This document shows positions 42,012 through 49,795 of a stretch of DNA of 64,000 nt, piece after piece (positions within the stretch are counted from its first letter, which is position 1; each line of letters opens with the position of its first letter). This DNA comes from an uncultured Clostridia bacterium (GTDB taxonomy: Bacteria > Bacillota > Clostridia > Christensenellales > Aristaeellaceae). Below the pieces are notes generated by a model. It had not been told where the DNA came from, did not search any database, and saw nothing but the letters and a program-made list of their open reading frames with translations. The stretch spans positions 1 through 64,000 of the forward strand of contig CALCUD010000111.1 in the NCBI GenBank assembly GCA_937906775.1, in the 5' to 3' direction. The translations under genes were made by a program, and so were the position numbers.

Positions 42012-44198
42012 TTATTCGCTTGTGATCATCCCGGCATAGTATCCGCAGCGCCGCATCAGCTCTTCATGACGGCCGCGGTCGATCACAACGCCATCCTTCA
42101 GAACAATGATCTCATCGCAGTCACGGATCGTGGAAAGGCGGTGGGAGATCATGATCATCGTGACGCCGCGCGCCCGGACTGCTTCCATGACGCGGAATTC
42201 CGTGTCGGCGTCCAGCGCGGAAGTGGCCTCGTCCATGATCACCAGCGACGGATCGGACGCGAGCGCGCGGGCGATCTCGATCCGCTGGCGCTGCCCGCCG
42301 GAAAAATTGCTGCCTCTTTCGGTCAGGCGCGATTCAAATCCGTTTTCCCGGATCATGATATCGTCATAGATCCGGGCGTCCTTCGCGGCGTCGGCCAGGG
42401 AGCTTTCCGGGAGGGTGCCGTCCCACATGGAAATGTTGCAGCCGACTGTATCGCTGAAAAGCGCTATATCCTGATCCACAGATGAAACAGAGGCGGTAAA
42501 CACGCTGCGTCTGATCTCCCGGATGGGCTTTCCGTCATAAAGGATCTCCCCGCTCCACGGCTGATACAGCCCGGTCGCAAGCTTCGCCAGCGTCGACTTT
42601 CCGCTGCCGGAGCCTCCCACAAAGGCGACGCACTGACCCTTCTTTACATTCATGCTGAAGCCGGAGATCAGCGGCGGTTTCAGGCGGTTGTATCCGAACG
42701 TCACATCCCGGAATTCAACAGCGCCCGACAGTTTTTCATACAGAACGCCGTCATCCCGGACTTCCGCTCCGAAGTCAACATCCGCGGGATATTCCATCAC
42801 ATCGCTGATCCGTTCCATATTGGTCCGCATTTCCTGGAAGGACTGCGTCGCGCTGATCAGCGACGTCGCGGGTTTCGTAAAGGCGTTCAGGTACCCCGTG
42901 AAGGCGGACACAAGGCCCATGGTCCAGTTTCCCTTCATGATGAACCCTACCGCGACGCAAAGAATGATATTGCCGGTCACGGAGGAGATCAGGGCGGGAA
43001 GCTGGCCGTAGATCATATTCATATCGCTGAGCCTGACCTGATCTTCGTTGCAGGCGGCCTGCAGATCCGCCCAGTTGCTGAAATACCCGTTCTCCGCCCC
43101 GGACGCCTTGATGGTCTCGATCATGCTCATCCCGGCCATGCCCGTATTGGCCAGCAGCGAAGCGTTCTTCATCTGAATGCGCGACAGGTTCACCCGTTTC
43201 TTCGATACATAAACGGAGACCGCCATATTGATGCAGACGGAAGCCACACCGATCAGCGCCACAGGAAGACTGTAACGGATCATCAGCGCCAGATAGAAGA
43301 TCATCGCCGCGAAATCCAGCGCCAGAGGCGCGAAGGTCATGATCAGCGTGGAGGTCACGGTGGCGTTGGAGGCGTTTCTGTTCAGAATATCCCCGGGAAG
43401 CCGCTGACTGAAAAATTCCATGGGCAGGCTCAGGATATGCCAGATAAACTGCGTGCTCGCGCTGATCGCCATTTTGCCCTGCATCCGGATCAGATAGGCG
43501 TTCCTGATCCATGACACAATGACCCGGACGGCGACCGTCGCGAAGAATCCGATAAAGAACAATCGCACAACGCCTGAAGTGACCCGGTCGGCAAGGATGT
43601 AATCCATAAACAGACGCGGGAACGCGGGCTCCAGTATGCCCGTGACCGTCAGGAGAAATGTGGTCAGAAGGATCAGGGCCATCATGGCGGCCGTCCCTTT
43701 CAGGCGCTGCCGGGCAAAGTCCAGCACCGATTCGGGCTTTCCTCCCGGGGTGAACTTTTCCGTGGGCGCGAAGGTCATACAAAGTCCCGAATACCCGCGG
43801 GCGAATGTTTCCTCCGGGATCGACAGGATCCCCTTCGCGGGATCGTTCACGATGAATTTTCCCCTCCGGTATCCGTCAAGAACGACAAAATGTTTGTATT
43901 CCCAGTGAATGATACAGGGATAGGTGATCTCCGTTTTCAATTCTTCCGCGTTGTACCGGTAGGCATGAACTTCCAGCCCGTAATGGGCCGCGGCCAGATA
44001 GACGCTTTTCAGATTCGACCCGTCGCGGGAGACCCCGCAGTCCTTCCGGACCTGAGAAAGCGGAATAAACAGGCCGTAATAGGCAAGGATCATATCCAGG
44101 GAGGCCGCTCCGCATTCCAGCGCTTCCATCTGCATGACCATCGGGACCCTGGCTACCTGCCCTTTGCCCAGCGGTTTCTTCACAGTCGCTTTTTTCAT
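42012..44198 (-). CDS. NHLM-type peptidase-containing RiPP ABC transporter (C39)
   Basis: 728 residues. The N-terminal C39 peptidase has Cys 29 in MEALECGAASLDMIL, His in IIHWEYKHFVVLDG and Asp in NDPAKG, the papain-like triad that cuts after double glycine. Membrane helices follow from about residue 165, then an ATPase with Walker A GGSGSGKST, NFSGGQRQR and VIMDEATSALD. It should remove the leader from the GG sites of both precursors in this cluster and export the core. GGAGG lies 5 bases before the ATG. The gene order HlyD-like, HlyD-like, peptidase transporter, second transporter is typical of NHLM loci. Confidence 0.9.
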   Translation of the reverse strand: MKKATVKKPLGKGQVARVPMVMQMEALECGAASLDMILAYYGLFIPLSQVRKDCGVSRDGSNLKSVYLAAAHYGLEVHAYRYNAEELKTEITYPCIIHWEYKHFVVLDGYRRGKFIVNDPAKGILSIPEETFARGYSGLCMTFAPTEKFTPGGKPESVLDFARQRLKGTAAMMALILLTTFLLTVTGILEPAFPRLFMDYILADRVTSGVVRLFFIGFFATVAVRVIVSWIRNAYLIRMQGKMAISASTQFIWHILSLPMEFFSQRLPGDILNRNASNATVTSTLIMTFAPLALDFAAMIFYLALMIRYSLPVALIGVASVCINMAVSVYVSKKRVNLSRIQMKNASLLANTGMAGMSMIETIKASGAENGYFSNWADLQAACNEDQVRLSDMNMIYGQLPALISSVTGNIILCVAVGFIMKGNWTMGLVSAFTGYLNAFTKPATSLISATQSFQEMRTNMERISDVMEYPADVDFGAEVRDDGVLYEKLSGAVEFRDVTFGYNRLKPPLISGFSMNVKKGQCVAFVGGSGSGKSTLAKLATGLYQPWSGEILYDGKPIREIRRSVFTASVSSVDQDIALFSDTVGCNISMWDGTLPESSLADAAKDARIYDDIMIRENGFESRLTERGSNFSGGQRQRIEIARALASDPSLVIMDEATSALDADTEFRVMEAVRARGVTMIMISHRLSTIRDCDEIIVLKDGVVIDRGRHEELMRRCGYYAGMITSE

Positions 44199-44211
44199 GG
44201 GACGCCTCCAG

Positions 44212-44808
44212 TCACAGGATCACGGAAACCGGATTCAGAACATTCAGGATCACTTCCGCGCTGCAAAAGCCGGGAGTCAGGTCCGGTCCGGTTTCCCCGC
44301 AGGGAAAAAACGCGACGATCAGATGGTAGGGGATCCCCGGCATCAGGCCGGCTTTGCGTATTTCCTCCTCACTCACGCCCGCCTGCAGGATCTGTTCATA
44401 ATCCGTCATCTCCCGGGGAATGGAAACAACCCGGCCTTCCGAACCGTCCGCCCTGACCGTCATTCCTTCGGCGATCTCGGTCTCCTCCATATTCCGGACG
44501 AGAAAATACGCGATCTGGGAATACGGCGATAAAGCCTCCCCATACGTTTCCGTGATCTTCTCCCGGGTCATGTCCTCCCGGTTGCCGGTTTCCGCCATGA
44601 AAAGCTCATACAGCATATCCATGCTCGGTCCGGAAGTCCCGGTCACATAGCACAGGTGGGATTCCCGGATAACGATATCGCGGGAAGCCAGCAGGATCAG
44701 ACCGGTGATCAGCGCGACCGTCAGAACGGCCAGAAGGATCCATACGCCGACATGATTGATCTTCATACGGCGGTTCAGCTGTTCCGGGGAGGTAATGCGC
44801 TCCGTCAT
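44212..44808 (-). CDS. HlyD-like NHLP secretion protein, C-terminal-type subunit
   Basis: 198 residues. Residues 22-42 are a membrane helix (VWILLAVLTVALITGLILLA). The rest is a beta-rich periplasm-facing domain with no long coiled coil, unlike the usual ~400-residue NHLP HlyD protein. GGAGGTG precedes the ATG, which overlaps the stop of the preceding gene by 4 bases (ATGA). It reads left, 13 bases before the peptidase transporter gene. It probably forms the adaptor between the transporters and the cell surface in this Gram-positive cell. A second short protein of similar build precedes it. Confidence 0.7.
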   Translation of the reverse strand: MTERITSPEQLNRRMKINHVGVWILLAVLTVALITGLILLASRDIVIRESHLCYVTGTSGPSMDMLYELFMAETGNREDMTREKITETYGEALSPYSQIAYFLVRNMEETEIAEGMTVRADGSEGRVVSIPREMTDYEQILQAGVSEEEIRKAGLMPGIPYHLIVAFFPCGETGPDLTPGFCSAEVILNVLNPVSVIL

Positions 44809-45284
44809 TGATCCGCACCTCCAAAGAAATACTCAAACGGGGTGACCGTACCGGTTACGACCGTGAACCGGCTGTATCCGGATTCCTTCTCGACGATGTC
44901 AGCGTCGGCGATATAATAGGTTTCATCCTCCCGCAGACGCAGATGCTGCGCCGAATAACCGTACAGATCCGTCATCTGTTCATACGTATGATAGGTATCC
45001 CCGAGCCGGGTCAGCGTTCCGCCGAGATTGTCCACCCAGACCTTCATGCCCGGCTCCACGCGTCCGATATCCGTGGAAGGAATGATACAATAGGTACCCA
45101 GGTCTTTCACGACCTGAGCATATCCTGTAACCGTGATGTTGCAGGAGCCGAAAAACATCCAGCAAAGCGCGCCCGAAAGCAGGATCAGAGCGGCCAGAAG
45201 AACCAGCCACCACCGCGTTTTCTGTGTATGGAGATAATGATTGCCGCCCTCGGACGGAGCCGGCCGCTGTTTCTGTTTTTCCAC
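44805..45284 (-). CDS. HlyD-like NHLP secretion protein, short subunit
   Basis: 159 residues. A Lys/Arg/His-rich N-terminus is followed by one membrane helix (WWLVLLAALILLSGALCWMF) and a beta-barrel-like extracytoplasmic domain. It has the lipoyl-type phrase ITVTGYAQVVKDLGTYCIIP ... VEPGMKVWVDNLGGTLTRL, similar to HlyD barrels. The start is GTG at 45284 with GGGGGAG 9 bases upstream; ATG two codons earlier is out of frame. First of four tightly linked export genes. It looks like a shortened, coiled-coil-free version of the NHLP secretion protein. Confidence 0.7.
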   Translation of the reverse strand: MEKQKQRPAPSEGGNHYLHTQKTRWWLVLLAALILLSGALCWMFFGSCNITVTGYAQVVKDLGTYCIIPSTDIGRVEPGMKVWVDNLGGTLTRLGDTYHTYEQMTDLYGYSAQHLRLREDETYYIADADIVEKESGYSRFTVVTGTVTPFEYFFGGADQ

Positions 45285-45452
45285 TGCATGTCACTCCCCC
45301 GGATAAACTTGCCGGAAAACGGCAGGCTGCCGAACCATCGTATGATCCGGCAGCCGGATGAATATTCCGGCTCTGTTCTCTGTTCAATTATCGCAACAAT
45401 TACGTTGTAAATAATAGCATGTCCCCATGTCATTCGCAACAGGAATTTCACA

Positions 45453-46880
45453 TCAGACATTCACCGTCTCCGGCTCTGCCGCTGTAACCGGCGTGACATT
45501 GCGATACCCTTTCAGCCGCTTCTCCGCCTTTTCCCACCACCGGTTTTCAAACAGGACGCACTTCCACGGATCGATTCCCAGCATATCGCCGTAATTTTCG
45601 GGATTGATCATCGCCAGCCCCGGGCAGCCGCCCGCGCAGTATCTGAGGTACGCGCATTTCCGGCATTTTTCATTGCGGTCCAGCCGGTTCTGCACGGTCT
45701 GGCAGACGCAATCCAGATACGGTCCGCTCTGAAGGAGTTTTTTCAATCCGTCTGTCTTCACATTGCCGAGACGGATCCCGAGCGCTTCCATTTCGCCGGA
45801 CATCTGCATGCAGGGGTAAACGTTCCCGTCCGCGCCGATGGCGATCATCCCCCTCGCGCCCTTGCACAGCGGCTGATTCAGCCGGAAACGTCCCTGGCTG
45901 AACGCGGTGACCGGCTCCAGGGAAAAGGTCCCCTCCTCCGGATACAGGTGCAGAAACTGCCAGGCAAGAACGGACGCTTTACGCGGCTTCATCACATACT
46001 GCTCCAGGATCTCCAGCACCGCTTCGTAATATTCTTCGACGCCGAGACATTCGCCTTCCCGGTTTTCCACCCAGCGCGGGGCCTCTGTCGTCCGGATGAT
46101 CCTGCTGACCTTCACGCCCAGCTCATCCATCAGCTCCAGGGTCTTCCCCATGGAAGGACGGTTTTTGCGGTTGAGATTGATCTGCGCCATCACTTCAAAA
46201 CCGTTGGCAACGCACAGCCGGATGGCGCGGACCGCGTCTTCCTCCGCTCCGGGGACGCCCCGCATCCAGTCATGATAGCCGACCCCGTCAAAGGAGATCT
46301 TAACCAGCGGGTCGGCTCCGATCTCTTTCAGATGATCCAGAAACGCCTGATCCAGGAAAAATCCGTTGGTGTTCAGGTCGAACACGAACATATCCCGCTC
46401 ATAGATCGCGTCGATCATCCGCAGGATATCCGGGTGAAAAAGCGGTTCCCCTCCCGTGAGGGTGATCCCGTGGACGCCGCAGTCCCGCGCTTCATCCAGC
46501 AGCCGGATGACTTCCTCAAAGGTGAACTCGCTCTGCAGCGGCTGATTGTCCGCGGCGTTGAAGCAGTGAAGGCAGTTGTAATTGCATTTCCCCGTCAGCT
46601 GAAGATTCATCTTCGGCATATAGCGGTTATTGTAATGGCGGTACCTGCTCCAGCCGCTCACCGTACGTTCTCCCTGTCCGCAGGCTTCCAGCAGGCCCCG
46701 CGACAGAAGGCCGGCGAGGGCCGCGTCCCCGGGCAGATCGTGCCGCCCGTCCGCCAGGAGCAGGCATTCGAATTCCTCACGGGTCAGGCCCACGGCGTCG
46801 CTGCGGTGCCGGAGATAAAAGGCGCAGGGTACACCGATCCAGGAACGCAGGGCAATATCGGGACTGATGACGCAATACAT
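45453..46880 (-). CDS. Radical SAM/SPASM RiPP maturase 2
   Basis: 475 residues. CNYNCLHC near residue 104 is the SAM cluster motif; ITLTGGEPLFHPD is the GGE motif. The SPASM part runs from CKGARGMIAIGADGNVYPCM to CRKCAYLRYCAGGCPG and a final DPWKC. It is a clear paralogue of the 35017 enzyme, sharing the SFDGVGYHDWMRGVPGAE stretch almost word for word. The ATG at 46880 has GGGAG upstream; a longer frame without a ribosome binding site is rejected. It is divergent from precursor 2, 282 bases away, which it probably modifies. An ~170-base gap with a likely promoter separates it from the export genes. Confidence 0.85.
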   Translation of the reverse strand: MYCVISPDIALRSWIGVPCAFYLRHRSDAVGLTREEFECLLLADGRHDLPGDAALAGLLSRGLLEACGQGERTVSGWSRYRHYNNRYMPKMNLQLTGKCNYNCLHCFNAADNQPLQSEFTFEEVIRLLDEARDCGVHGITLTGGEPLFHPDILRMIDAIYERDMFVFDLNTNGFFLDQAFLDHLKEIGADPLVKISFDGVGYHDWMRGVPGAEEDAVRAIRLCVANGFEVMAQINLNRKNRPSMGKTLELMDELGVKVSRIIRTTEAPRWVENREGECLGVEEYYEAVLEILEQYVMKPRKASVLAWQFLHLYPEEGTFSLEPVTAFSQGRFRLNQPLCKGARGMIAIGADGNVYPCMQMSGEMEALGIRLGNVKTDGLKKLLQSGPYLDCVCQTVQNRLDRNEKCRKCAYLRYCAGGCPGLAMINPENYGDMLGIDPWKCVLFENRWWEKAEKRLKGYRNVTPVTAAEPETVNV

Positions 46881-47064
46881 TCGGTATGCTCCCTTGAAAG
46901 TACAGATATGAAACACTGCCGTCATTCTATCATAACCCGGCTTCAAAGTAAACGAACCCGCAGCCGGATCGCCCGGACCGGATCCCCCGTGAAAGCTGTC
47001 GGCGCGCGAAGTCCCCCGTTGACCCGGCAGACGGAAAAAGATCTCTGTTTCAGTCGATTGCTTC

Positions 47065-47092
47065 TTGAAACCCGGAAAATCTGATGTATAAT
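47065..47092 (+). promoter_or_regulatory. Promoter of RiPP precursor 2
   Basis: TTGAAA (47065-47070) and a perfect TATAAT (47087-47092) are separated by 16 bases. Transcription would start near 47099, about 64 bases before the precursor ATG. Confidence 0.75.
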
Positions 47093-47162
47093 AAATCTAT
47101 AGTCGCTTCATGGAAGTGAATTGTTCGTGAAAAATTCAATATCGGATGAAAGGACGATTGGC

Positions 47163-47507
47163 ATGAAACTCACCGCTGAACTGATTGAAAAGGCAAAAGC
47201 AACCAAATCCCTGAAAGAATTCATCGCGCTGGCAAAAGAAAACAATTACGAGCTGACAGAGACAGAAGCAATACAGTATTTTGATCTGTGGCATTCTTCC
47301 GGCGAAGTCGCCTTTGACGAGCTGGAAAATACCGCCGGAGGATGCGTCGACAAACATCACAATTTAAGCTATCGCACCAACATGGTTTGTCAGAATCCCG
47401 ATTGCAAATATGAAACATTCATCGACGGCAAATGGAGAGACGAAACGATCCAGTGTCCGCATTGCGGGCAAAACACATTGCTCGGCGTGTTTACCTACCT
47501 TACCTGA
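47163..47507 (+). CDS. RiPP precursor 2: Nif11-like leader with zinc-ribbon-like core
   Basis: 114 residues. The leader (LTAELIEKAKATKSLKEFIA, LAKENNYELTETEA, VAFDELENTAGG) is a standard Nif11-type leader ending in Gly 59-60. The 54-residue core carries five cysteines (61, 76, 81, 98, 101) arranged as CQNPDC and CPHCG knuckles, like a zinc ribbon, and ends TLLGVFTYLT. AAAGGA lies 8 bases before the ATG. It has its own promoter and terminator. The divergent radical SAM gene at 45453 and the C39 transporter are the likely partners. The core could be crosslinked at Cys or could simply bind metal. Confidence 0.85.
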   Translation: MKLTAELIEKAKATKSLKEFIALAKENNYELTETEAIQYFDLWHSSGEVAFDELENTAGGCVDKHHNLSYRTNMVCQNPDCKYETFIDGKWRDETIQCPHCGQNTLLGVFTYLT

Positions 47508-47524
47508 CGTTCCGCAAAAAAGAT

Positions 47525-47553
47525 TCCGGAGGCGCAAGCGCCTCCGGATTTTT
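47525..47553 (+). terminator. Terminator of RiPP precursor 2
   Basis: Stem TCCGGAGGCG-CAAG-CGCCTCCGGA, followed by TTTTT, 17 bases after the precursor stop. Confidence 0.9.
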
Positions 47554-47559
47554 CATGTT

Positions 47560-47700
47560 TCCCGCGGATCAGTTCATTTTGCGGCCCGAATAATCGCCCG
47601 GCACAGGAGACAATCACTTCTCCTTCGGCGTCCTTCACGCTGTCCTCATCGCCGACGCAGACGAATCTGCCGTCCTTCACAGCAAACACCGATGCAGCCG
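47560..47700 (-). pseudogene. Possible N-terminal remnant of an amidohydrolase gene
   Basis: A leftward stretch reads FAVKDGRFVCVGDEDSVKD followed by AEGEVIVSCAGRLFGP, like the first strands of YtcJ-type amidohydrolases, where AVKDGRFxxVG is common. No start region or metal-binding body is present and the frame stops soon after. It is a short relic at best. Confidence 0.4.
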
Positions 47701-47882
47701 GACATCCGCATATTGATCATCCCCGCGCGGTTTTTCAGCGCGAACCGTTCATCCGGGCAAAGCGCCGGCCCGCATGCGGCAGCCAATTATTACCTGTTTC
47801 CTTTCTGACGTCACCTATTGTATAATCAAAACGGTTTTTTGTCGGGAAAATCTTCTATTTTTTTAAAGAATCGGTGATACTG

Positions 47883-48182
47883 ATGAAAAAAGATCCCAGC
47901 CGTCCCGGCGAGCGACAGGGATGGATCGGTCCGGCTGTTCAGCCGCGCCTGTACTGCGCTGACTGCGGAAAAAACGCGGCTGAAACCGGAACGGTATGCG
48001 TCCGTCATACAGGCAGCGGTATCCGGATCCGCACCAGGGTCTGCAGATCCTGTTTTGAAAAGAACTATGTCCTGTGTGCCGGATGCGGTCAGTACTGCGA
48101 CAGGCGTCAGGAGAACATGGCTCCGGATAAGAGCGGACGGATGATCTGCGAAAGATGCGGAAAAGAACGGACAGGGATTTGA
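47883..48182 (+). CDS. Small cysteine-rich zinc-ribbon protein
   Basis: 99 residues. Four pairs of knuckle-like cysteines are visible: CADCG, CRSCF, CAGCGQYC and CERCG, suggesting one or two zinc-binding sites. The start at 47883 has only a weak GGTGA upstream; a TATAAT at 47821-47826 may be its -10 box. The protein is basic and has no membrane segment. It lies just beyond precursor 2 on the same strand, but with its own promoter-like site and a terminator at 48214. Such small zinc ribbons often bind nucleic acid or proteins. Link to the RiPP cluster is unproven. Confidence 0.6.
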   Translation: MKKDPSRPGERQGWIGPAVQPRLYCADCGKNAAETGTVCVRHTGSGIRIRTRVCRSCFEKNYVLCAGCGQYCDRRQENMAPDKSGRMICERCGKERTGI

Positions 48183-48213
48183 AACGAGCGGTCAGGAAGA
48201 ACAGACGAACAAA

Positions 48214-48247
48214 GTCCTCCGGAGGCAGATCCGGAAGACTTTTTTTT
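48214..48247 (+). terminator. Terminator of the zinc-ribbon gene
   Basis: Stem GTCCTCCGGA/TCCGGAAGAC with one mismatch, then eight T. Confidence 0.75.
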
Positions 48248-48281
48248 ACGGGGGATCAGATTGTAAAAAGGAAAGAGAGAC

Positions 48282-48479
48282 TTACCGGGTCAGAAAATGA
48301 CCTACGGTGCCGGTATAAACGATCACGGGATCGCCGCCGTCGGGAATCTTCGAGATCGTGATCGAAACATCCGGATCCTCTTTGAACCGGAGCAGATACT
48401 GATACAGATCGCTGACGGAAGAGAACATCAATGGATCCGGAATAAAGTTCAATTGCGTAAACAAACAGGAATAGGTCAT
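48282..48479 (-). CDS. Small hypothetical protein
   Basis: 65 residues from the ATG at 48479, with AGGGTGA upstream. It has a mixed strand-helix pattern (CLFTQLNFIPDPLMFSSVSD; KIPDGGDPVIVYTGTVGHF) and no membrane segment or recognised family. The frame continues upstream through the A tract but without a good start. Tail-to-tail with the zinc-ribbon gene. Confidence 0.5.
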   Translation of the reverse strand: MTYSCLFTQLNFIPDPLMFSSVSDLYQYLLRFKEDPDVSITISKIPDGGDPVIVYTGTVGHFLTR

Positions 48480-48523
48480 GTCTATCACCCTGAAAATGGT
48501 CTTATTTGGAAAAAGTATACCAC

Positions 48524-48541
48524 AAAAAAAAAAAAAAAAAA
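48524..48541. repeat. Homopolymer run of 18 A
   Basis: Eighteen consecutive A (T on the leftward strand) upstream of the 65-aa gene and beyond the end of the phosphatase gene. It may serve as a T-run of a terminator for the leftward phosphatase gene, and it is prone to length errors. Confidence 0.8.
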
Positions 48542-48622
48542 GTGCAAAAAAACGGCAGAACAAACGTTCAGCCGTCACAGAAAAGGGCTTCGCGCGACGG
48601 GACCCGCGCCCGGCGGGGCCGG

Positions 48623-49765
48623 TTACCGCTGCTGTGTGAGATACCGGGTCAGGGACGCGATCTCTGTTTCAGTCATGCCGGCACGGATCAGATAATCTGC
48701 TGCCGGCTTTTCAAATGTCTGCCCGGAAAGATCGGCGCCTTCCGGAACTCCTGCCAGCCAGTCCAGCATATCCCGGAAACGGATCCGCACGGTGGCGGCA
48801 TATTTATCCGGGGCAGCGGTTTCGGTGATGCCGTAATAATTGTCATAAGTGATCATATAATCGTTGAGAATTTCTTCATAGTCTGCTCCGGCCAGCGCTT
48901 CCAGCAGAATGCAAACGAAGCCTGTGCGGTCCTTCCCTTCCGTACAGTGAATGTAGACCGGCCGGTCCTGGCTCATCATCGCGCGCAGACCGCCCGCCAG
49001 TTTTTTCGCGAAATCCGGACTCCGGTAATTACTGTTGAGGCCCAGGCATACAACCTGGCCGGCGGACATCAGCTCCTCAAACGCGGAACCGGGAAAGCAG
49101 GAATAGGAAACGGCTTTTTCTTCCGTATCCGCGAGATCGATAATGAATCCGATCCCGTTTTCCCGGACGCGTCCGTCTGTACAGGCGGCGCGAAGATTCC
49201 GGTCGTCAACGGGGCTCGCGCCGCGGAAGAACATGCCCGGCCGGAGTTTGCCGCCGGAAAGTTCCCGGAAATTGGAAAATACGGTATCGGAGGAAAAGTC
49301 GTTCCGGTCATTGCTGTACGTCGCGGACATGGTATTCTGGATCACAGCGTATTTTCCCGGTTCCTTCAGGGTGACCGTGACGGTATCTCCGGCCTGCGCG
49401 CCGGCATGCTTCCACAGATCCCCGGTGGAGGAGAACGTGTAAGCCGGATGCTCATATCCGGGATACAGACAGATCAGGGCCCCTCCCGTCAGCGTATAAT
49501 AGCCGTCATATACCGGCACATTCTCCATCCGGAAACCGTTGCTGAGGATCACGTCGCAGCTGTCGCCGACGGCGAAACCCGCCTGCAGGAATCCCTCGAT
49601 GCTGCATCCCAGAGAGACCGCGCCGAACTCCGGATCTTCCAGCGCGTCAAAGGTGACGGAAAGCGGTTCGTCCGCGAACGAGGACGGGACGCATCCTGTC
49701 ACAAGCAGGACTGTCAGAAGAACGGCGGAGAAAGCGCGGAGAAAAGACGGACAGGTTTTGCGCAT
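48623..49765 (-). CDS. Tyrosine-phosphatase-like lipoprotein
   Basis: 380 residues. A lipoprotein signal (LRAFSAVLLTVLLVTGC, lipobox Cys near 24) places it outside the membrane. Near residue 270, VYIHCTEGKDRTGFVCILLE is the HCx5R phosphatase loop of IphP-like tyrosine phosphatases. An N-terminal ~130-residue beta domain (VILSNGFRMENVPVYDGYYT; GDTVTVTLKEPGKYAVIQNT) precedes it. GAGGAGG lies 7 bases before the ATG at 49765; a TTG inside that site is not the start. A paralogue with the same two domains but no signal lies at 59228. Likely hydrolyses phospho-tyrosine or a small phosphate ester outside the cell. Confidence 0.8.
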   Translation of the reverse strand: MRKTCPSFLRAFSAVLLTVLLVTGCVPSSFADEPLSVTFDALEDPEFGAVSLGCSIEGFLQAGFAVGDSCDVILSNGFRMENVPVYDGYYTLTGGALICLYPGYEHPAYTFSSTGDLWKHAGAQAGDTVTVTLKEPGKYAVIQNTMSATYSNDRNDFSSDTVFSNFRELSGGKLRPGMFFRGASPVDDRNLRAACTDGRVRENGIGFIIDLADTEEKAVSYSCFPGSAFEELMSAGQVVCLGLNSNYRSPDFAKKLAGGLRAMMSQDRPVYIHCTEGKDRTGFVCILLEALAGADYEEILNDYMITYDNYYGITETAAPDKYAATVRIRFRDMLDWLAGVPEGADLSGQTFEKPAADYLIRAGMTETEIASLTRYLTQQR

Positions 49766-49795
49766 ACAGATCCTCCTCAAGGATAACGGCCTTTT

